From Lachnospiraceae bacterium (GTDB taxonomy: Bacteria > Bacillota > Clostridia > Lachnospirales > Lachnospiraceae), in assembly GCA_017476305.1 (NCBI GenBank), contig JAFVAA010000249.1, positions 1 through 5,534 of the forward strand: a DNA stretch of 5,534 bases, written 5' to 3'. The stretch's first letter is position 1, and each line of letters opens with the position of its first letter. The translations under genes and the position numbers were made by a program. This document shows positions 1 to 4,339 of the stretch, one piece after another. The notes beneath the pieces were generated by a model. The model saw only the letters and a list, made by a program, of their open reading frames with translations. It was not told where the DNA came from and did no database searches.

Positions 1-188
1 TATGCTTACGAAGCAGTCACGGGCTGTGCCGGCTGAAAGGAGGAAAAGCAGTGCCTTCGGACATCAGACTCTGCCTGATATCATACCACAGGATTACCTA
101 TATTTATATATGTAACTGTTGACGTATAGATGGGAATCGGGATGAGGGAGTTCCTCTTAGATGTCCTTACCACTATACACATAAAAAG
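1..188 (+). other. Leader region with possible tail of an upstream gene and a 23-codon micro-ORF
   Basis: No gene can be assigned with confidence. One frame is open from the left edge and reads YAYEAVTGCAG before a TGA at 34-36. That stop overlaps a near-perfect ribosome binding site, AAAGGAGG (36-43), which lies 7 bases before a GTG at 51. The GTG opens a 23-codon reading frame ending in TGA at 120-122, with the product starting VPSDIRLCLIS and ending YICNC. The stop/RBS/start spacing is typical of operon genes, but the product is very short and not recognised. A second frame is open from the edge to TAA at 113-115, so the true coding frame is unclear. Bases 123-188 hold nothing recognisable. 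Confidence 0.25.
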
Positions 189-202
189 AATAAGTTTATA
201 AT
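174..202 (+). promoter_or_regulatory. Candidate promoter of the DUF6061-like gene
   Basis: A perfect -10 hexamer TATAAT lies at 197-202. A weak -35 candidate TATACA (174-179, 4 of 6 consensus positions) is 17 bases upstream. The -10 partly overlaps the left arm of a 9-bp inverted repeat. The start site would be near 209, about 40 bases before the ATG at 248. Confidence 0.4.
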
Positions 203-228
203 CAATATTTCTTGCTTACAAACTTATT
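189..228. repeat. 9-bp inverted repeat upstream of the DUF6061-like gene
   Basis: AATAAGTTT (189-197) and AAACTTATT (220-228) are exact reverse complements separated by 22 bases. The left arm abuts the putative -10 and the right arm lies just before the ribosome binding site. This could be an operator or part of a leader structure. The arms are AT-rich, so chance is possible. Confidence 0.4.
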
Positions 229-247
229 ATACGAGGGGCGATTTGCT

Positions 248-478
248 ATGAGCAGAGTGAAAGCGAGATATAACAAGTATCATAACAGTATAGACATCAG
301 GTGGGCAGAGAATGTAATCTTTACGGTGGATTGTGGGAAAGTAGAGGATGGATTGAATTTGACACCGGGAGGACAATATGAAGTGAATGCGTTGGCTTTG
401 GATCATCCGATGGAATATGTGAGGATGGCTTTGGAGGGGAGTATGCAGAGCTGGGTGGATTGTGGAGAGATATTTTGA
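248..478 (+). CDS. Small DUF6061-like protein
   Basis: A 76-residue protein with no assigned biochemical role. The start at 248 is chosen because GAGGGG (233-238) is a good ribosome binding site 9 bases upstream; an in-frame TTG at 212 is less well supported. The sequence shows a beta-type start (VKARYNKYHNSIDIRWAENV), then a TVDCGKVEDG segment and a C-terminal PMEYVRMALEG helix. This layout (a basic strand, a short 'DC..VE' motif, then a 'P..Y..L.L.G' helix) matches my memory of the DUF6061 family, small proteins of Clostridia often found on integrative elements. The family call rests on recognition, not a search. There is no signal peptide or membrane segment. The gene stands alone, 123 bases before the HTH regulator. 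Confidence 0.6.
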   Translation: MSRVKARYNKYHNSIDIRWAENVIFTVDCGKVEDGLNLTPGGQYEVNALALDHPMEYVRMALEGSMQSWVDCGEIF

Positions 479-514
479 AGCTATATTCTTTTATGTCAGT
501 TATTTGAGATTTTT

Positions 515-558
515 TCGAGAACTCGATTTTTTTAGTGCAATCATATTCGTAGTATGAT
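515..558. repeat. Two small dyads in the HTH gene promoter region
   Basis: Two short inverted repeats flank or overlap the promoter of the HTH gene. TCGAG-AA-CTCGA lies at 515-526, followed by a run of T (527-533). ATCATA (540-545) and TATGAT (553-558) are separated by 7 bases, the right arm running into the -10. The first could be a weak terminator for the preceding small gene; either could be an operator for the adjacent Cro/CI-type regulator. Confidence 0.35.
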
Positions 559-563
559 ATACT
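535..563 (+). promoter_or_regulatory. Extended -10 promoter of the HTH regulator / hsdM remnant
   Basis: The -10 hexamer TATACT (558-563) is preceded by TGA (555-557), giving an extended -10. A GTGCAA (535-540) lies 17 bases upstream as a partial -35. The expected start site near 570 gives a short leader to the ATG at 602. Confidence 0.55.
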
Positions 564-601
564 ATTAAGGAACATTTTGACAATATTTGAAGGGGATTAT
601 T

Positions 602-817
602 ATGGCAGTTTCATACAAACCGTTATTTAAGCTGATGATTGACAGGAAAATCACGAAAGGGGAACTATCCGAGATGTCGGGAGTGGCATACAGTACGATA
701 CGGAAAATGTTTATCGGAGAGAATGTGAATATGTCCATCGTGGATAGGATATGTACTTCACTTGATTGCAGGATAGAGGAGATTGTAGAAATAGTGCCAG
801 ATGACAAGGAACCATAA
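602..817 (+). CDS. Small Cro/CI-type (XRE) helix-turn-helix regulator
   Basis: A 71-residue DNA-binding protein made of a single HTH domain. Helix 1 is YKPLFKLMIDRKIT (residues 5-18), followed by the HTH KGELSEMSGVAYSTIRKMFIGENV (19-42) and a C-terminal helix with ICTSLDCRIEEIVEIVPD, the usual ending of this short XRE subgroup. The ATG at 602 is preferred over an in-frame TTG at 587 because GAAGGGG (589-595) sits 6 bases before it. Single-domain regulators of this type are often found just upstream of type I restriction-modification genes, as here (46 bases to hsdM). They can act as controllers of those genes. It probably binds its own promoter region, where two small dyads are visible. The gene looks intact although the downstream hsdM is not. 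Confidence 0.85.
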   Translation: MAVSYKPLFKLMIDRKITKGELSEMSGVAYSTIRKMFIGENVNMSIVDRICTSLDCRIEEIVEIVPDDKEP

Positions 818-863
818 CGGTTTCTAAGAGTACTACCAGAAAGAGAAAGGCGGAGCATAATCA

Positions 864-1553
864 ATGAGTCTTAGTGCAAATATCAATGAGAAAGCGGGAC
901 TGATTTGGGCGATAGCGGACAAGCTGACGGGAGTGTATAAGCCTCATGAATATGGGGAAGTTATATTGCCGCTTACAGTCATCCGTCGCTTTGATTGTAT
1001 CCTTGCAGATACGAAAGAGGCGGTGCTTAAAAAATATGAGGAAGTGAAGAATCTTCCGATGAAGGATGTGCTTCTCCGGAATGCAGCAGGTGGGAAGTCT
1101 TTTTATAATACGAGCAAATTCACATTTGAAAAGTTGGTGGAAGATCCGGATGGTATCGAGGATAATTTTAGGGATTATTTGAATGGATTTTCCGAGAATG
1201 TGCAGGATATTTTGCAGAAGTTTAAGTTTGACGGTCAGATTACAACAATGGCAAACAAAGGCATTTTGTTTATTGTGCTGAAAGAGTTCACATCTCCCAA
1301 GGCAAATCTGCATCCGGATGTCATCTCGAATTTGGAGATGGGTTATATCTTTGAGGAGATAACAAGGCGTTTTTCCGAGGCTCATAATGAGGATGCAGGA
1401 CAGCACTATACACCGAGAGAGGTAATCCAGTTGATGGTAAATATCCTCTTTTATGATGATAACGATGTTCTGAGTGGAAATAATGTAGCGAAAACTCTAT
1501 ATGAAAGCAAAGTGCAGAGTATGATACAATTCAGCGATTGCCTTGCCGCCTGA
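864..1553 (+). pseudogene. hsdM: Type I restriction-modification methyltransferase subunit M, C-terminally truncated
   Basis: HsdM normally methylates adenine at N6 using S-adenosylmethionine, in a complex with the specificity subunit HsdS. This copy has 229 residues against about 480-520 (or more) in the family. Residues 1-140 form the helical HsdM N-terminal domain (for example IWAIADKLTGVYKPHEYGEV and LPLTVIRRFDCIL). Residues ~155-213 begin the N6-adenine methylase domain, with the typical GYIFEEITRRFSE and DAGQHYTPREVIQLMVNIL (177-195). Homology ends at AKTLY (209-213), exactly where the SAM-binding motif I (DPACGTGG) should follow. Fifteen unrelated residues plus E214 lead to a TGA. Motif I and the catalytic NPPF/Y motif are absent, so it cannot methylate. 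GGAG at 852-855 is the ribosome binding site. No hsdS or hsdR follows. Confidence 0.9.
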
Positions 1554-1559
1554 AAATCA

Positions 1560-1611
1560 AGGGGGTGCAAATCCATTTTAGGGGGTGCATTTCATAGGCA
1601 GGGGGTGCAAA
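1560..1611. repeat. Three direct repeats of AGGGGGTGCA with a 20-bp period
   Basis: The sequence AGGGGGTGCA occurs at 1560-1569, 1580-1589 and 1600-1609, exactly 20 bp apart, each followed by A- or T-rich bases. The spacers between copies differ. The array begins 7 bases after the stop of the truncated hsdM frame. The phasing (about two helical turns) suggests a protein-binding array, such as the repeated transposase-binding sites at the end of an IS21-type element, or iterons. No transposase gene remains, so the origin is inferred. Confidence 0.75.
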
Positions 1612-1638
1612 AAATGAGAGAATGCGGTTGTTTTTGTC

Positions 1639-1667
1639 GGGTACAAATTGTATCCGAAATTTTTTTT
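1639..1667 (+). terminator. Possible rho-independent terminator
   Basis: GGGTACAA (1639-1646) can pair with TTGTATCC (1648-1655), giving a 7-bp stem with one G-U pair and a 3-base loop. A four-base GAAA and a run of eight T (1660-1667) follow. The T run also lies in a second AT-only inverted repeat (1657-1665 with 1669-1677). It would separate the hsdM remnant from the SnoaL promoter. The short gap before the T run makes it only moderately convincing. Confidence 0.4.
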
Positions 1668-1679
1668 GAAAAAATTTGA

Positions 1680-1698
1680 TGTAACTATTGACATTACA
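1680..1698. promoter_or_regulatory. Rrf2-type operator dyad, copy 1 (SnoaL gene)
   Basis: TGTAACTATTGACATTACA is a dyad with arms TGTAA and TTACA separated by 9 bases. It matches 17 of 19 positions of the dyad before the rrf2-family gene at 2557-2575. It contains the -35 box TTGACA, so a bound protein would block RNA polymerase. The likely ligand is the neighbouring Rrf2 protein; this is inferred from position and duplication. Confidence 0.7.
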
Positions 1699-1716
1699 AC
1701 TTCGACGTGCTATACT
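1688..1716 (+). promoter_or_regulatory. Strong sigma-A type promoter of the SnoaL-like gene
   Basis: A perfect -35 TTGACA (1688-1693) and a -10 TATACT (1711-1716) are separated by exactly 17 bases. Transcription should start near 1723, giving a leader of about 63 bases. The -35 lies inside the TGTAA/TTACA dyad. Confidence 0.85.
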
Positions 1717-1723
1717 TTACACA

Positions 1724-1748
1724 AGATGAAACCACGATGGTTACATCT
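1724..1748 (+). promoter_or_regulatory. Stem-loop at the expected 5' end of the SnoaL mRNA
   Basis: AGATGAAACCA (1724-1734) pairs with TGGTTACATCT (1738-1748), giving ten base pairs, one A-A mismatch and a CGA triloop. It begins within a base or two of the predicted transcription start, so the message would carry a hairpin at its very 5' end. As DNA, each arm resembles the (A)TGTAACCA half of the Rrf2-type dyad: the right arm reads GATGTAACCA on the other strand. It could therefore be an mRNA-stabilising structure, an additional operator, or both. Confidence 0.6.
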
Positions 1749-1785
1749 AAAACATCAATTACAGATTTTTAAGGAGGATACCACC

Positions 1786-2556
1786 ATGACAAACAAAGAA
1801 AAGGCACTGGCTCTGATAGGCACATTCGTTTCCGGCGATCTGGAGAAGGCTAAGTCTCTTCTCGCACCTGAGTACAAGCAGCACAATCTCGCTTTCGGTA
1901 CCGGTGCAGATGCATTCGTGGCCGCTGTTGCAGGTCTTCAGCAGGCTCCCGTTAAGACCACTGTCAACAACATCTGCGCTTTTGAGGATGGAGACCATGT
2001 TTTCCTTCAGACTGTTTACAATTTCGCCGGAGCAGGTGAGCAGGTCGCGTTTGACGTGTTCCATTTCAATGCCGATGGCAAAATCGACGAGCACTGGGAT
2101 AATCTTCAGAATGTTGCAGAACCGAATCCTTCCGGCCACACCCAGATTGACGGAACGCTTGAAAAGAAAGACGTTGATAAGGAAGAGACCCGCCGTATCG
2201 TTGCCGGATTTGTTGGCGATGTGCTTCGTGGAGAAAACCCGGATAAGCTGACCTCTTACTACGACGGCGATAAATACATCCAGCATAACATCTCCATCGC
2301 CGACGGTCTGTCAGGACTTGGAGCGGCTCTTGAAGCAATGGCAAAACAGGGTATTTCCATGGTTTACGACAAGACACACATGGTGCTTGCCGACGGCGAT
2401 TATGCACTTGCCTGCAGCGAAGGTTCCTTCGGCGGCGAACCTACCACATATTATGATCTGTTCCGTGTGGAAAATGGGTTTATCGCAGAGCACTGGGATG
2501 TCATGGAAACGCTTGCCGACAAGGATACCTGGCAGAATCAGAACGGAAAATTTTAA
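1786..2556 (+). CDS. SnoaL-like (NTF2-fold) two-domain protein
   Basis: A 256-residue protein with two tandem NTF2/SnoaL-like domains. It belongs to the group annotated as 'predicted SnoaL-like aldol condensation-catalyzing enzyme'; the real substrate is unknown. The repeat is visible directly. Domain 1 has YKQHN (30-34), DVFHFNADGKIDEHWD (90-105) and a NPSGHTQIDG linker (114-123). Domain 2 has YIQHN (164-168) and YDLFRVENGFIAEHWD (223-238). The paired QHN and EHWD motifs, about 133 residues apart, line a pocket in this fold. There is no signal peptide or membrane segment, so it is cytoplasmic. AAGGAGG (1771-1777) lies 8 bases before the ATG. It has its own strong promoter covered by a dyad shared with the rrf2-family gene downstream. 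Its composition looks more GC-rich than the hsdM region to the left. Confidence 0.88.
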   Translation: MTNKEKALALIGTFVSGDLEKAKSLLAPEYKQHNLAFGTGADAFVAAVAGLQQAPVKTTVNNICAFEDGDHVFLQTVYNFAGAGEQVAFDVFHFNADGKIDEHWDNLQNVAEPNPSGHTQIDGTLEKKDVDKEETRRIVAGFVGDVLRGENPDKLTSYYDGDKYIQHNISIADGLSGLGAALEAMAKQGISMVYDKTHMVLADGDYALACSEGSFGGEPTTYYDLFRVENGFIAEHWDVMETLADKDTWQNQNGKF

Positions 2557-2575
2557 TGTAACCATTGAAATTACA
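2557..2575. promoter_or_regulatory. Rrf2-type operator dyad, copy 2 (rrf2-family gene)
   Basis: TGTAACCATTGAAATTACA starts on the base after the SnoaL stop codon. It shares 17 of 19 bases with the copy at 1680-1698, including both TGTAA/TTACA arms. It covers the -35 box of the regulator's promoter in the same register as copy 1. This predicts autorepression. Confidence 0.7.
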
Positions 2576-2593
2576 GCCGGTGTGATGTAGAAT
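2565..2593 (+). promoter_or_regulatory. Promoter of the rrf2-family gene
   Basis: The -35 TTGAAA (2565-2570) and -10 TAGAAT (2588-2593) are separated by 17 bases. The start site near 2600 lies at the ribosome binding site, implying a very short leader. The arrangement copies that of the SnoaL promoter but both hexamers are weaker. Confidence 0.7.
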
Positions 2594-2613
2594 GATAACC
2601 GGAGGTGGCAGTT

Positions 2614-3054
2614 ATGCAGATATCGAGCAGATTTACCGTGGCTTTGCATATCTTCACCTGTGTGGATACGTTTAAGGATGAATATAAGGTTACGAGTGAT
2701 TTTCTCGCAGGAAGCATAGGAACAAATCCGGTTATCATTCGCAAAATACTCACACAGCTGCAAGGTGCAGGACTTATCACAGTAGCAAGAGGAACCGGCG
2801 GAATCTCGCCAACAAGAGAACTGTCGGAGATATCCTTCTATGACGTATATCAGGCCATAGAGCCTGTAGAGGGCGGAGACTTGTTCCGGTTCCATGAAAA
2901 CCCAAGTCCGGAATGTCCTGTAGGAAGAAACATCCATGCCCTTTTGGATGACAAGCTGAAAGACATTCAAAAAGCTATGGAGGATGAAATGAAAAAGTAC
3001 ACCATAGCGGATTTAAGGACGGGAATGCGGGATATTCTGGCAAAAGAAGCCTGA
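2614..3054 (+). CDS. Rrf2-family transcriptional regulator, YwnA-like
   Basis: A 146-residue winged-helix DNA-binding protein, normally a dimeric repressor. The N-terminus MQISSRFTVALHIF is the typical Rrf2 start. The HTH follows in TSDFLAGSIGTNPVIIRKILTQLQGAGLI (27-55), with the wing at TVARGTGGISPTRE (56-69). The segment ISFYDVYQAIE continues into the conserved FRFHENPSPECPVGRNI (91-107), characteristic of Bacillus YwnA relatives. Only one cysteine (C101) sits in the sensor loop and C16 is in helix 1. The three-cysteine iron-sulfur cluster pattern of IscR/NsrR is absent, so thiol-based sensing is more likely (inference). The ATG at 2614 is chosen over an in-frame GTG at 2605, which lies inside the GGAGGTG ribosome binding site (2601-2607). 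A dyad over its own -35 suggests autoregulation together with the SnoaL gene. Confidence 0.92.
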   Translation: MQISSRFTVALHIFTCVDTFKDEYKVTSDFLAGSIGTNPVIIRKILTQLQGAGLITVARGTGGISPTRELSEISFYDVYQAIEPVEGGDLFRFHENPSPECPVGRNIHALLDDKLKDIQKAMEDEMKKYTIADLRTGMRDILAKEA

Positions 3055-3061
3055 CAAAACG

Positions 3062-3096
3062 GGACTCCGGGGCAGACTGCTTCGGAGTCCTTTTCT
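3062..3096 (+). terminator. Rho-independent terminator or attenuator after the rrf2-family gene
   Basis: GGACTCCG (3062-3069) pairs with CGGAGTCC (3083-3090), an 8-bp GC-rich stem. The 13-base loop holds a small internal GCAG/CTGC palindrome. TTTTCT follows directly. It ends one base before the ribosome binding site of the next gene, and no obvious promoter lies between. Partial read-through is therefore a plausible way to express the downstream gene at lower level. Confidence 0.8.
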
Positions 3097-3110
3097 AAGG
3101 AGGCGTAAAC

Positions 3111-3731
3111 GTGACAGCAAAAGACTATCTTGACTATATAGTGAATGAAATACATCGAACGATTGTAGCCACTGTCGATGACAACGGTCTTCCTGTGACG
3201 GCAGCAATCGATATGATGGACAGTGATGCAAATGGATTGTATTTCCTTACGGCAAAGGGTAAAGGCTTTTACGACCGCTTGAAAAAAAGAGAGTTTCTTG
3301 CCCTGACTGCGATGAAGGGTGAGGATACCATGTCCAGCGTGGCGGTATCCATTCGCGGCAAGGTGCGTGAACTTGGGAACGAAAGAATACCCGGATTGTT
3401 CGAGAAGAATCCCTATATGAAAGGAATCTATCCGACAGAAGAATCCATGCAGGCTCTGACGGTGTTCCGGATTTATGAGGGTAGCGGTGAGTGGTTCGAT
3501 TTTTCAAAGAAACCGATAGAGCGTGCATCGTTTTCCTTCGGCGGAGTGGAGAAAAAGGCAGAGGGATATTTCATTACTGACACATGCATCGGTTGCGGAA
3601 GCTGTACATCGGTTTGTCCGCAGAATTGTATCATTCAGGACGAAATGGCGTTTGTGATTGAACAGGAACACTGTCTGCATTGTGGTAACTGTATGACGGT
3701 TTGTCCTGTAGATGCGGTGGAAAGAAGGTAA
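3111..3731 (+). CDS. Flavin split-barrel (pyridoxamine 5'-phosphate oxidase-like) protein fused to a 2x[4Fe-4S] ferredoxin domain
   Basis: A 206-residue predicted cytoplasmic redox protein. Residues 1-135 are a pyridoxamine-phosphate-oxidase-like split barrel, which usually binds FMN. Visible hallmarks are HRTIVATVDDNGLPVTAAID (15-34), LYFLTAKGKGFYDRLKK (43-59) and VAVSIRGKVREL (77-88). Residues ~150-206 are a bacterial two-cluster ferredoxin domain with complete cysteine sets C159/C162/C165/C169-P and C188/C191/C194/C198-P. Electrons would flow between the iron-sulfur clusters and the flavin, but the substrate is unknown. It is not expected to be a true PdxH. The start is GTG, with AAGGAGG (3097-3103) 7 bases upstream. 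It lies directly behind the rrf2-family terminator, so read-through from that promoter may express it. The protein seems complete, but its 3' end abuts a truncated MATE gene. Confidence 0.9.
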   Translation: MTAKDYLDYIVNEIHRTIVATVDDNGLPVTAAIDMMDSDANGLYFLTAKGKGFYDRLKKREFLALTAMKGEDTMSSVAVSIRGKVRELGNERIPGLFEKNPYMKGIYPTEESMQALTVFRIYEGSGEWFDFSKKPIERASFSFGGVEKKAEGYFITDTCIGCGSCTSVCPQNCIIQDEMAFVIEQEHCLHCGNCMTVCPVDAVERR

Positions 3732-4293
3732 CAGTATCTACAACCGGGTGCGTAGCTTTGTGGCTTTGCCTGTATGGGGCATCCGCAATACCATTATTTC
3801 CGTGGTGGCTTACAACATGGGAGCCGGGTATAAGGAGAGGGTGAGGAAGCTCATCAAGATTGCCATGACCGCCAGTGCTGGAATTATGGTGATAGGAACC
3901 ATCCTTTATGAGACGATTCCGGCTCTCCTGCTCCGCATTTTCTCAGCAACGGATGAGATGCTTGCAATTGGTATTCCGGCATTTCGTATCATCGGAATCA
4001 CAGCGATTATTTCCGGCATGACCATTATGATGAGCGGTGTGTTCCAGGCGATGAATAACAGCAGCAAGGCATTGATCGTCAGTATTGTACAGGCAGTAAC
4101 GCTTGTTGGCAGTGCGGCGCTTTTAGCGTTAACGCATAACACAAGCGTGGTGTGGTTTGCCTTCCCTGTTTCGGAGATTGTGATCTTTCTTTTGAGCATT
4201 ATTTTCCTTCGAGGCATATATAGGAAATATCTCGGTTCTGACTCGTTTTCTGTGAAGCCCTTGAATTCAAGTGCCTCATCTGATATAATGTAA
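3712..4293 (+). pseudogene. MATE-family efflux transporter, C-terminal fragment
   Basis: MATE proteins are Na+ or H+ driven drug/toxin exporters of about 450 residues with 12 membrane helices. Here only the last five helices remain. From about 3735 the frame reads YNRVRSFVALPVWGIRNT, then IISVVAYNMGAGYKERVRK, a typical C-half loop motif. Further hydrophobic segments lie at residues ~46-72, 83-108, 120-142 and 146-167 of the open frame, followed by a basic tail (RGIYRKYLG). The first ATG (3712) is inside the ferredoxin-domain gene in another frame, has no ribosome binding site, and its first eight or so codons do not resemble MATE. About 250 N-terminal residues are missing. The best reading is a deletion joining the flavin/ferredoxin gene to the middle of a MATE gene. 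The fragment is unlikely to be functional. Confidence 0.88.
4261..4289 (+). promoter_or_regulatory. Promoter of the TetR-family gene, inside the MATE remnant
   Basis: The -35 TTGAAT (4261-4266) and a perfect -10 TATAAT (4284-4289) are separated by 17 bases. TGA (4281-4283) just before the -10 makes it an extended -10. Transcription should start near 4296. The promoter overlaps the last codons of the MATE fragment, so the regulator does not depend on the broken gene. Confidence 0.8.
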
Positions 4294-4303
4294 CTATAGT
4301 TTC
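4290..4303. promoter_or_regulatory. Candidate TetR operator at the start site
   Basis: GTAACTATAGTTTC contains the perfect palindrome AACTATAGTT (4292-4301), with a further G/C match outside it. It is centred on the predicted transcription start of the TetR-family gene. This is a usual place for autorepression. Its assignment to this regulator is inferred from position only. Confidence 0.45.
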
Positions 4304-4339
4304 TTAAAGACTGAAATGAAATTAAGATGAGGTGTGAAG

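Noticed and set aside
861..1406. Long open frame on the minus strand opposite hsdM
   Set aside because: It mirrors clear HsdM codons on the + strand, has no recognisable family, and no ribosome binding site.
1560..1611. CRISPR array
   Set aside because: The repeat unit is only about 10 bases with 10-base spacers, and no cas gene is present.
1648..1785. N-terminal extension of the SnoaL-like protein by 46 residues
   Set aside because: It would translate through the promoter and 5' hairpin. The ATG at 1786 has AAGGAGG at ideal spacing, and NTF2-type homology begins right after it.
1759..2970. Several open frames on both strands overlapping the SnoaL-like and rrf2-family genes
   Set aside because: They are shadows of two well-supported genes with good ribosome binding sites. 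Their translations are low-complexity or basic and resemble no family.
2614..3054. Iron-sulfur type Rrf2 sensor (IscR/NsrR-like)
   Set aside because: The three-cysteine cluster-binding pattern is missing. Only C101 lies in the corresponding loop.
3712..4293. Functional half-size MATE protein
   Set aside because: There is no ribosome binding site or native N-terminus. The start codon lies in another gene's frame and only five helices are left.
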